Assembly (NCBI GenBank): GCA_024409025.1
Contig: JAKSUM010000103.1
Location: forward strand, 1-5,513
Length of the DNA: 5,513 bases
Origin: a bacterium
GTDB lineage: Bacteria; Vulcanimicrobiota; CADAWZ01
Direction: 5' to 3'
Shown here: positions 1-5,513 of the stretch, one piece after another
Layout: the number at the start of each line of letters is the position of its first letter
Numbering within the stretch: position 1 is the first letter of the stretch
Notes under the pieces: model-generated
What the model was told of the DNA's origin: nothing
Databases searched by the model: none
The model's input: only the letters and a program-made list of their open reading frames with translations
Position numbers and translations under genes: made by a program

Positions 1-945
1 TATGAACGAATGCTCTCTTATTTCTTCTTTTGAGATTCCCATGTCCTCAAGCTCTTTAAGAAGCGGAATAAATTTTTCAAGCAGATCGTCTGCATTCATT
101 GAAACGATTTCCTTGCATGTCGGAACAGCTCCCCATGCTATGCATCCGCCTCTTCTTATAAATGCCTTAAGCTGATCCTTGTAAAGCAGAAGCGATTTTC
201 CGTAGCTGTATGCGTCATAGCTCAGTATGTCTGCAGGGGACTCGAGTATTATTGACCAGTCCGTGTTGCCGCAGCAGTGTATGCCTGTCTTTATATCGCC
301 GCATGCTTCCTTTATCTCTTCTATGAACGAATATATGTTTTCTTTTGCCTCGTCCTTGTTTATGGACATTACTCCGGAGCCTATGCCTGCAAGGTAGGGC
401 TCGTCTATGAAGAACACTATGCTTCCGCTCAGCTTTTTGAGCTGCTCTATCTGCCATATGGCTTTCATTTTCAGACCTGTCCTTATTATCTCCCTGAGAT
501 TGGGATCAAACCATGCCGCATTTCTTTTCTCATCAGTGACAGTGAATGCGAAGCTGAACGGGCCTGTCGTATGTCCTTTTACTGCCTGAAGGGAGCTTCC
601 GTCCAGTCTTTCGGGATGTCCGACAAATTCGTGGAATCCTTTTGAAAATTCCCTGCTTATTCTGAATCTTTCAAGATCTCCCGATTCAGCAGCCTCCATG
701 AACTCCATGAGCTTTTCAGGATCGCTCTCCGGATTCGAGAAGAAGATTTTTCTCTCGTTTTCGTCTATGCTGGTGAAGGGCATGCCCTCGGAATACTGCA
801 CGTACATGCTTTCGAGAAAGCTTCTGTTTGGCAGCTGCGGCCACATTGGATATTCCTTAAGGGCTGAAGCTATGAGCTCCGATACCTTCGATATGTCCGT
901 ATGTGGGAAGCTTCCTATTAAAAGAGGGCTGAAATTTTTTTCCAT
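1..945 (-). CDS. MetE/UroD-superfamily (core methionine synthase-like) protein, 3' end beyond window
   Basis: This is an open frame of 315 codons that starts at ATG 945 and is still open at base 1, so the C-terminus is missing. The protein looks like a single (beta/alpha)8 barrel of the cobalamin-independent methionine synthase/uroporphyrinogen decarboxylase superfamily. Visible marks are GSFPH near residue 11, WPQLP at 35-39, GHTTGPFSF at 124-132, an IDEP motif at 180-183 as in MetE, and GIHCCGNTDW at 221-230. H223 and C225 form an H-x-C pair matching the MetE zinc site; D244 and C277 are possible further ligands. Known family members move methyl groups onto thiols or act on corrinoid proteins, so homocysteine methylation is possible but unproven. 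The MetE N-terminal half is absent, as in 'core' MetE proteins. A GGAG site (956-959) lies 10 bases before the start, 18 bp after the peptidase stop, which indicates operon membership. A generic UroD-like function remains the alternative. Confidence 0.85.
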   Translation of the reverse strand, partial: MEKNFSPLLIGSFPHTDISKVSELIASALKEYPMWPQLPNRSFLESMYVQYSEGMPFTSIDENERKIFFSNPESDPEKLMEFMEAAESGDLERFRISREFSKGFHEFVGHPERLDGSSLQAVKGHTTGPFSFAFTVTDEKRNAAWFDPNLREIIRTGLKMKAIWQIEQLKKLSGSIVFFIDEPYLAGIGSGVMSINKDEAKENIYSFIEEIKEACGDIKTGIHCCGNTDWSIILESPADILSYDAYSYGKSLLLYKDQLKAFIRRGGCIAWGAVPTCKEIVSMNADDLLEKFIPLLKELEDMGISKEEIREHSFI

Positions 946-955
946 ATTTATCTGT

Positions 956-959
956 CTCC
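956..959 (-). promoter_or_regulatory. Ribosome binding site of the MetE/UroD-like gene
   Basis: GGAG on the minus strand, 10 bases upstream of ATG 945, inside the 18-bp gap after the peptidase stop codon. It supports independent initiation of the third gene in the run and fixes its start. Confidence 0.6.
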
Positions 960-963
960 GTTG

Positions 964-2223
964 TTATTCTGATTTTCCTCCGGGATATTTAGGGCTGAAT
1001 CTCCAAGAGCCGTTCAGCTTTTCCATCAGGAATATCCTGTTTTCCCGCTGACCGTATCTTTCCACCGATGTCCTTACGGCACAGCTTTTTCCGTATAGCC
1101 AGCTGTCAAGCGGATAGAATGAAAAATTGCCTGCCGAGGCATTTGAGAGCGCGCATATATGCGTATATGCGACATCTTTTTCCTGCTGCTGATTCCTAAA
1201 ATAGAAGTCGCTGCTGTACATTCCCAATATCGTTTCATAATCCTCTGCTGTTGCAGCTTCTGAGGACTGCCTTATCAGGCTTTTTATCTCTTCCTGATCC
1301 TCTGGCGGAGTCTGCGGATTTTCGCATTCCCAGAGGGAGCATATGTAAGAATAGTAGCTCTTCATCATTTCGTCAAGACTGATCCCGAGAGTCTTATTAA
1401 CGATTGCTGCGAATTTTTCGGCAGGCATTATCTCGTTTTCCTGAAGCACCGCTGTTGCCGCATAAAGATCCATGAGCAGGTTAGTCCCGAATACCTCGCT
1501 TATATACTCGATAAATGATGCGCTTTCCATATATTCGGCGGTATTAAGCTTGTATTCATCAAAGGAAAAAGGCTGGCTGACCAGTCCTGCCTTGAGAAAT
1601 TTTACATATCTCAAATGCTTGTTTGTTCCGGACATTGACATAAAATCTGCCATTCCCTCCCTAAGATATGCCGGCACTCTCATCATAAATGGCAGGAAGA
1701 AGTATTCAAAAAGATGCGTAAGCTCATGCCCGAAGTTGTTCTGCTCGTATGAGTCCGGATCTGATGAGTATATTATTCCGGCGAGAAGCCCTTCGGGAAT
1801 GGCTCTCGATGCGAATGTCTTTCCCCATGTAGGGCAGTAGCTCTGAATGTCGTTTTCGAATATGTATATCCTGTGCTTTTCAGCCGGATCTGCCGCAAAA
1901 AGCGAGCAGAGCTGCTGGCGCGCGTACTCTCTTTTCTCCGCTATAAGCTCTATGTCCCTTTCCGCCTCGCTTCCCGGAAGGTACATAAGCTCAAAGTGTT
2001 CTGAATCATACCTCTGAAAGGGCAGGGGCTTTAGATCATTTTCAATGAGCTCCCTTCTTGTCATGCTTTTCTGGGCTCCGTTTCCGCCTTCATCGTAAAG
2101 GACGTCATAGCACATGTTTTCACCCTGATTGAGGAATTCCTCGGGAAGATCCGGAACGCCCCCGTCTGCCGATGATACCTCCGGCTGGTATGATGGCATT
2201 GGGGAGAATGAGAGTGGATTCAT
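964..2223 (-). CDS. Gluzincin-type metallopeptidase (peptidase MA-like) with C-terminal NTF2-like domain
   Basis: A 419-residue protein. The central part carries HELTH at 166-170, the HExxH zinc-peptidase motif, and REGMAD at 188-193. E189, 19 residues after the second His, is the expected third zinc ligand. This H-E-x-x-H...E-G-x-A layout is typical of peptidase MA-like gluzincins. Roughly residues 311-412 resemble an NTF2/SnoaL-like fold: a helical start with EDYETILGMYSSDF, later strands, and an ending LNGSWRF. The first 35 residues are rich in Pro, Ser and acidic residues and show no hydrophobic signal or membrane segment. The start is firm: an in-frame TAA lies at 2232-2230, just upstream of ATG 2223, so no longer form with a signal peptide is possible. 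The gene sits 19 bp after the nucleoside phosphorylase and 18 bp before the MetE/UroD-like gene. Substrate is unknown; peptidase activity is inferred from the motif only. Confidence 0.85.
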   Translation of the reverse strand: MNPLSFSPMPSYQPEVSSADGGVPDLPEEFLNQGENMCYDVLYDEGGNGAQKSMTRRELIENDLKPLPFQRYDSEHFELMYLPGSEAERDIELIAEKREYARQQLCSLFAADPAEKHRIYIFENDIQSYCPTWGKTFASRAIPEGLLAGIIYSSDPDSYEQNNFGHELTHLFEYFFLPFMMRVPAYLREGMADFMSMSGTNKHLRYVKFLKAGLVSQPFSFDEYKLNTAEYMESASFIEYISEVFGTNLLMDLYAATAVLQENEIMPAEKFAAIVNKTLGISLDEMMKSYYSYICSLWECENPQTPPEDQEEIKSLIRQSSEAATAEDYETILGMYSSDFYFRNQQQEKDVAYTHICALSNASAGNFSFYPLDSWLYGKSCAVRTSVERYGQRENRIFLMEKLNGSWRFSPKYPGGKSE

Positions 2224-2232
2224 TTCTTTTTA

Positions 2233-2239
2233 CCGCCTT
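2233..2239 (-). promoter_or_regulatory. Ribosome binding site of the metallopeptidase gene (AAGGCGG variant)
   Basis: AAGGCGG on the minus strand, nine bases upstream of ATG 2223. It departs from AGGAGG by one internal C. A closely related GAGGCGG precedes the TPR gene on the other strand, so this may be an accepted variant in this genome. Confidence 0.5.
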
Positions 2240-2242
2240 ATG

Positions 2243-2935
2243 TTATATTCTTTCCATTGCTCCGAAAATTATGTCTCTTATTGATGCCGCATTTTCTCCG
2301 GCCATTCTTCTTACTTCGCTTTCCGTTACATCCGAGCCCTTTATCCCGTTGGCATAATTATCCGCACTGCATATTGCCGCATATTCGATTCCGGCTTCTG
2401 CCGCAGCGTCCGCCTCCTGTCCCATTGTCATTCCGACTATGTCCGAAAACTGGGACATCATCCTGATTTCCGCTTTTGTCTCGAATCTTGGGCCTGAGCT
2501 CTGGAAGTAGACTCCGGAGCATATCGGCTTTTTGCCTCTCTTTAAGGATTCGTCTGCAAGGATGCCCGTCAGCTTTTCCGATAGACGGGGGGCTACATGT
2601 CTTATCTCCCTGTTGAAGATGCTTGTTATTCCCCATAGGTTGATGTAGTCGTCCGGTATTACTATGCTGCCTAACGGTATCTCAGGCTTCATGCTTCCGA
2701 CGGAGCATGCTCCTATGACGTATGATACGCCTAAATCCCTGAATGCCTCCATATTAGCCGCATGGTTTATCATGTGCGGGGGAGTGTCCTTGCCGAATCC
2801 GTGCCTGTTTATGAATATTGCTTTCTCGGATCTCATAAAGAATGCCTTTCCATGCTTTCCCTCATGGCATTCTATTTTTGCTCCTGCGAAAATCGGGGCC
2901 TCACTGAAAAGCGTTCCTCCTATTATTCCGATCAT
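2243..2935 (-). CDS. MTAP/PNP-family purine nucleoside phosphorylase, probably 6-oxopurine (methylthioinosine-type) specific
   Basis: A 230-residue member of the trimeric MTA phosphorylase/purine nucleoside phosphorylase family (mtnP-like). These cytosolic enzymes cleave the N-glycosidic bond of purine nucleosides with phosphate, giving base and (methylthio)ribose 1-phosphate. Visible marks are IIGGT at 4-8 (phosphate loop), RHG at 44-46, PPHMIN at 52-57, GPRFETKAEIR at 148-158, GMTMGQEA at 168-175 and a C-terminal DNYANGI at 192-198. By my alignment, human MTAP has a TDYD pair of acidic residues here that recognises the 6-amino group of adenine. This protein has N193 and A195 instead, as in PNP and methylthioinosine phosphorylases, so a 6-oxopurine substrate is likelier than MTA. 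It is about 50 residues shorter than human MTAP, with a shortened loop after PDDYI and no C-terminal tail. ATG 2935 has AGGAGA six bases upstream. It is the first gene of a leftward three-gene operon. Confidence 0.9.
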   Translation of the reverse strand: MIGIIGGTLFSEAPIFAGAKIECHEGKHGKAFFMRSEKAIFINRHGFGKDTPPHMINHAANMEAFRDLGVSYVIGACSVGSMKPEIPLGSIVIPDDYINLWGITSIFNREIRHVAPRLSEKLTGILADESLKRGKKPICSGVYFQSSGPRFETKAEIRMMSQFSDIVGMTMGQEADAAAEAGIEYAAICSADNYANGIKGSDVTESEVRRMAGENAASIRDIIFGAMERI

Positions 2936-2941
2936 TCTTTT

Positions 2942-2947
2942 TCTCCT
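2942..2947 (-). promoter_or_regulatory. Ribosome binding site of the nucleoside phosphorylase gene
   Basis: AGGAGA on the minus strand, six bases upstream of ATG 2935. It is the strongest Shine-Dalgarno match in the leftward operon and confirms the start, which puts the phosphate-loop GGT only a few residues from the N-terminus, as is normal for the family. Confidence 0.75.
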
Positions 2948-2980
2948 GTATGCTGTTTTTGCGCCCTCTCAAAGGATTTT

Positions 2981-3010
2981 TTATCAATCGGGCAAATTAT
3001 ACAATATCAA
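2981..3010 (+). promoter_or_regulatory. Candidate rightward promoter for the TPR gene
   Basis: TTATCA (2981-2986) and TATCAA (3005-3010) are separated by 18 bp, each matching four of six consensus bases. TACAAT at 3000-3005 is an alternative -10 but has no convincing -35. Either would start transcription a few tens of bases before the TTG at 3039 and would physically overlap the leftward -10 element. The match is weak and offered as a candidate only. Confidence 0.3.
2996..3001 (-). promoter_or_regulatory. -10 element (TATAAT) of the leftward operon promoter
   Basis: A perfect TATAAT read on the minus strand in the 103-bp divergent intergenic region. It lies about 60 bp upstream of ATG 2935 and would give a 5' leader of roughly 50-55 bases. 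No good TTGACA-like -35 is seen 16-18 bp upstream, so it may be weak, activator-dependent or served by a divergent sigma preference. It is the only strong candidate for driving the phosphorylase-peptidase-MetE-like run. Confidence 0.5.
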
Positions 3011-3027
3011 TAATGAAAGTAGATAAC

Positions 3028-3034
3028 GAGGCGG
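3028..3034 (+). promoter_or_regulatory. Ribosome binding site deciding the TTG start of the TPR gene
   Basis: GAGGCGG, with the GAGG core seven bases before TTG 3039. In this frame an upstream TAA at 3024-3026 blocks any longer form, and the next in-frame ATG is about 67 codons downstream inside the repeats. The site therefore supports the TTG as the true initiation codon. Confidence 0.65.
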
Positions 3035-3038
3035 AAAA

Positions 3039-4490
3039 TTGAGTAACAGCGCTGCTATAAGCAAACTTATAAAAGATTTTTCCCAGAACCCTTCCGACAG
3101 CTCCGTTGCGCTTAAAATAGGTCTTCTCTATGCGGATGACGGCGAGTATGAGAGCTCCTTCGACTGGTTCTCCAAAACATACGCACTGGAGCCGAAAAAT
3201 TCGGCCGCATATTATTTTTCTGCTATTGTCAATATATGTATGGACAGATATGACAAGGCTGCTGACCTCTGGGAGCTGTTCATGAAAACGGAAAAGGCTC
3301 CTTTTGATTTCTGGTCATCCTTCCGCATCCCGTTCGCATTTGATTTTGAGAGACTGAAGAAGAAATCCTTCATTCTTTGCAGAAACAGGCGAAAATTGCT
3401 TCCTTTTGACATTCCACCCGTATACCTGTCGGCTCTGACCCACCTGTTTCTTGGAGATATGGAGACGGCTGTCGGGCTGTTTGAGGAGCTTAAGGACAAG
3501 AAGGGGCTTCCAAAGGCCTTTCCTGTCATTCTTTCCGAGGTTTATACAAGGAGCGGCAGAAGGGATTTGGCCCTTTCGGTCCTCTCGTCCTTTTATGCCG
3601 AGAATCCCTCGTTTGCGGCAGCGCCGTCGAGAATGGCGTCAATATATGAGGATATGGGAGAGTTCCGCAAGGCTGCCTCACTCTATATGGAAGCCTTCCG
3701 TATAAAGCAGCTTCCCGCTTTTCTTGTTTCGGCGGCAGGGGCATTCAGGCTTGCAGGCATGGAGCAGGAGGCAGTTGACTGCTTTGAAGGAGTCCTTTAT
3801 ATAGACGAGTCAAGGCCTGAGCCGTTCATTGAGATAGCCAAGGATGCCTTTAACAAGGGGGATATTCTTTCATGCTGGATGATTATGCTGAAGGCTGAAA
3901 AAATTAATCCTTCATTGCCTGATCCTGTATTCTGGAAGGCAAGGGCTCTTGCAGCATGGAACGATCACGGACAGGCTGCGTCTCTTTATTACAGGGCTAT
4001 GGAGCTGGGCTGCACGGAGCCTGATGTCAATCTTCTGCTTTCGGAATCCCTTGAAATGGCAGGGGAGTACGAGGAAGCCGCTTATCAGCTGCTTGTGTAT
4101 GTCAATCTTCATGAAAATGAAGATCCGTCTCTGATTGCCAGAGCTGACAGGCTTTTAAGGCTTGCGGGACTTGACTCCGAGGCTGACTGCATTCTTATGT
4201 CTGACGAAAAGCCTGAGGTTTTATCTGAGGCCCTTATGAAAAACGCCCTGAATCTCTATAGGAAGGGTGATTTTGAGGGAGCATCGGCCCTGTTGGAAAA
4301 AGCAAAAGACAGCGGGGAGCCTTATCTTGGCGTGCTTTGCGCTTTGCTTGAAATGAAAGGGACTGGGGCATTGGGCGGCGGAGTAAAGCTTGATGCGGAT
4401 GCCGTACGCGGTCTTGTCGGCTGCAAATCATGCTTTAATGCCGATGAAAGGGAATTTATGATGATTTCTCTTCTTGCGGAAAAAATATAA
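3039..4490 (+). CDS. Tetratricopeptide (TPR) repeat protein
   Basis: A 483-residue protein made almost wholly of helical repeat units. TPR-like 34-residue units can be read at about 21-54 (ending in ALEPKN), 55-88, 127-158, 159-192 (ending AENPSF), 193-226 (IYEDMGEFRKAASLY), 227-260, 261-293 (EKINPSLPD), 294-327, 328-360 (MAGEYEEAAYQLL) and about 398-430 (LYRKGDFEGASALLEKA). Residues 89-126, rich in basic and aromatic residues, break the repeat pattern. No signal peptide, membrane segment or catalytic domain is visible, so it is probably a cytoplasmic scaffold or adaptor that binds another protein; the partner is unknown. It starts at TTG 3039, supported by GAGG and an in-frame stop just upstream. 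It is divergent from the nucleoside phosphorylase operon and lies 73 bp before the radical SAM gene, which has its own promoter, so the two may be only partly co-expressed. Confidence 0.85.
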   Translation: MSNSAAISKLIKDFSQNPSDSSVALKIGLLYADDGEYESSFDWFSKTYALEPKNSAAYYFSAIVNICMDRYDKAADLWELFMKTEKAPFDFWSSFRIPFAFDFERLKKKSFILCRNRRKLLPFDIPPVYLSALTHLFLGDMETAVGLFEELKDKKGLPKAFPVILSEVYTRSGRRDLALSVLSSFYAENPSFAAAPSRMASIYEDMGEFRKAASLYMEAFRIKQLPAFLVSAAGAFRLAGMEQEAVDCFEGVLYIDESRPEPFIEIAKDAFNKGDILSCWMIMLKAEKINPSLPDPVFWKARALAAWNDHGQAASLYYRAMELGCTEPDVNLLLSESLEMAGEYEEAAYQLLVYVNLHENEDPSLIARADRLLRLAGLDSEADCILMSDEKPEVLSEALMKNALNLYRKGDFEGASALLEKAKDSGEPYLGVLCALLEMKGTGALGGGVKLDADAVRGLVGCKSCFNADEREFMMISLLAEKI

Positions 4491-4502
4491 TTTTGTTATA
4501 AT
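4474..4502 (+). promoter_or_regulatory. Promoter of the radical SAM gene (TTGCGG-N17-TATAAT)
   Basis: A perfect -10 TATAAT (4497-4502) lies exactly 17 bp after TTGCGG (4474-4479), which keeps the important TTG of the -35 element. The -35 sits in the last codons of the TPR gene and the -10 just after its stop. Transcription would start near 4509, giving a leader of about 55 bases. This is the best-formed promoter in the window. Confidence 0.6.
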
Positions 4503-4548
4503 AGTGTTTCGCACGACTTTATTTATGTTTAATAAGATATAAAAGAAA

Positions 4549-4554
4549 GAAGGA
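4549..4554 (+). promoter_or_regulatory. Ribosome binding site of the radical SAM gene
   Basis: GAAGGA nine bases upstream of ATG 4564. It favours this Met over the further in-frame Met codons at residues 4, 13, 14 and 17. Confidence 0.6.
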
Positions 4555-4563
4555 ATATTTGTT

Positions 4564-5513
4564 ATGGGTGACATGCACAGCTGTCTTCCTCCCCAGTTTA
4601 TGATGGGGCTTATGAAGACTCCAAACATACTTAAGAGACTTGCTACGGCTATGATGAGAAAGACCGTTGGCGTCAACAGTGATTATGCAAGAGAGGACGG
4701 CTTCAGCCAGCCTCTTACCCAGATAAGCCTTAGAATAACCAATATGTGCAATCTTCATTGCAAGATGTGCGGACAGTGGGGCGAAAAGGGATATAACCAT
4801 GATAAGCTCAAAGATGAGGTTCAGAGAGAGCTTCTTAAAAAGGTAGTTCCGCTTGAGACCTATAAGAAGATGGTTGATGATACGGCACATCTGAAGCCGA
4901 TTTATTATATCTGGGGCGGAGAGCCTTTCATGTATCCCAATCTTCTCGAGCTTACCTCCTACATAAAGGAAAAAGGCTCGCTTCTTTCTCTCGTGACTAA
5001 CGGCACCACCCTCAAGAAGAATGCCGCTGAGATCGTAAGACAGGGATGGGATGCCCTTATGCTCAGCCTTGACGGACCTAAGGAGATTCACAACGAAATC
5101 AGAGGCTCCAAGGACTGCTTCGACAATCTTCAGGCAGGAATCGCCGAGGTTCAGAGAATAAAGAAGGAAAAGAAGAGCATGCTTCCTTACGTCATGCTTC
5201 TCGTGACTGTATCCAGAGACAACGCCCATATGCTTGACAAGATTTTCGACATAGGGCAGGAGCTCGGAGCTGACTGCATTGTCGTTTACTACGCATGGTT
5301 TACTGGCGAGGAAGCCGGCCAGAAGCATACCAAGATATTCGAGGAGCGCTTCGGATGCAATCCTACCGCATGGAAGAGCTATGTACAGCCTGTCAACCTT
5401 ATTGATACGGCAGCCCTTAAGGAATCCATCAAGAGAATAAAGTCCAAAAAGTATTCATTCCCATACATATTTGTTCCTGAGCTCAAGGAAGACGAAATTG
5501 ATACATATTACAA
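4564..5513 (+). CDS. Radical SAM enzyme, MoaA/PqqE/SPASM-like, 3' end beyond window
   Basis: An open frame of 316 codons plus two bases that runs off the right edge. The core carries CNLHCKMC (C62, C66, C69), the CxxxCxxC cluster motif that binds a [4Fe-4S] cluster and S-adenosylmethionine. Downstream lie WGGEPFMYP (GGEP at 118-121, SAM amino-group contact), LVTNGT at 143-148, LSLDGP at 167-172 followed by NEIRG, and LLVTVSRDN at 212-220. This order is that of MoaA/PqqE/anSME-type radical SAM proteins. A C-terminal SPASM or other auxiliary-cluster domain would lie outside the window, so its presence and the substrate cannot be judged. The N-terminus before the core (about 50 residues) is rich in Met and Lys/Arg. 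The enzyme should be cytosolic and oxygen-sensitive. Codon use is more biased than in the TPR gene: Lys is almost always AAG and Arg almost always AGA. It has its own promoter and a GAAGGA ribosome site. Confidence 0.9.
   Translation, partial: MGDMHSCLPPQFMMGLMKTPNILKRLATAMMRKTVGVNSDYAREDGFSQPLTQISLRITNMCNLHCKMCGQWGEKGYNHDKLKDEVQRELLKKVVPLETYKKMVDDTAHLKPIYYIWGGEPFMYPNLLELTSYIKEKGSLLSLVTNGTTLKKNAAEIVRQGWDALMLSLDGPKEIHNEIRGSKDCFDNLQAGIAEVQRIKKEKKSMLPYVMLLVTVSRDNAHMLDKIFDIGQELGADCIVVYYAWFTGEEAGQKHTKIFEERFGCNPTAWKSYVQPVNLIDTAALKESIKRIKSKKYSFPYIFVPELKEDEIDTYY

Noticed and set aside
277..645. A 122-codon plus-strand open frame
   Set aside because: It lies opposite the MetE/UroD-like gene, whose minus-strand reading shows clear family motifs. 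The plus-strand product is Cys/Tyr-rich, has no recognisable domain and no good ribosome site.
1153..1162. Palindrome GCATATATGC followed by a second partial copy
   Set aside because: It lies inside the NTF2-like part of the peptidase gene and encodes THICA. Its length and lack of other copies in the window make chance the simplest explanation.
2358..2636. A 92-codon minus-strand open frame within the nucleoside phosphorylase gene
   Set aside because: It is an out-of-frame shadow of the phosphorylase, with no motif of its own.
4491..4563. Possible terminator between the TPR and radical SAM genes
   Set aside because: The spacer is AT-rich but I find no GC-rich hairpin followed by a T-run, so read-through from the TPR gene remains possible.
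4519..5328. A 269-codon minus-strand open frame
   Set aside because: It covers the antisense of the radical SAM gene, which has CxxxCxxC and GGEP motifs. The minus-strand protein resembles no known family; the long frame follows from the biased codon use of the sense gene.

Overview
The window holds five protein genes in two divergent groups and almost no spare DNA. It has moderate GC content. Many Ile codons are ATA and most Arg codons are AGA/AGG. Genes are packed 18-20 bp apart and start from purine-rich Shine-Dalgarno sites. All this is bacterial. A radical SAM enzyme and a MetE/UroD-like protein fit an anaerobe. The phylum cannot be fixed from the sequence; Elusimicrobiota, Spirochaetota or Deferribacterota-like lineages are only a guess. 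No rRNA, tRNA, CRISPR array, insertion sequence or phage gene is visible.

Left arm (minus strand, read right to left). A three-gene run looks like one operon. First is an MTAP/PNP-family nucleoside phosphorylase (2935-2243), whose base-recognition residues suggest 6-oxopurine rather than adenine substrates. Second is a HELTH gluzincin-type metallopeptidase with a C-terminal NTF2-like domain and no signal peptide (2223-964). Third is a MetE/UroD-superfamily barrel protein with a possible zinc thiolate site, which runs off the left edge (945-1). Gaps of 19 and 18 bp and individual ribosome binding sites support co-transcription. The first and third genes could both belong to methionine/methylthioadenosine economy; this is inference. 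The peptidase has no obvious place in that pathway.

Centre. A 103-bp divergent intergenic region (2936-3038) carries a perfect TATAAT for the leftward operon. A weaker rightward promoter candidate overlaps it or lies just beside it.

Right arm (plus strand). A 483-residue TPR-repeat protein starts at a TTG codon (3039-4490). After a 73-bp gap with its own TTGCGG-N17-TATAAT promoter comes a radical SAM enzyme that is cut by the right edge (4564-5513). The radical SAM gene has a sharper codon bias (nearly all Lys as AAG) than the TPR gene, which suggests higher expression.

The most useful leads are the predicted switch in nucleoside specificity, the signal-less peptidase/NTF2 fusion, and the pairing of a MetE-like protein with a nucleoside phosphorylase in one operon. 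Nothing here is clearly a new defence or mobile system.
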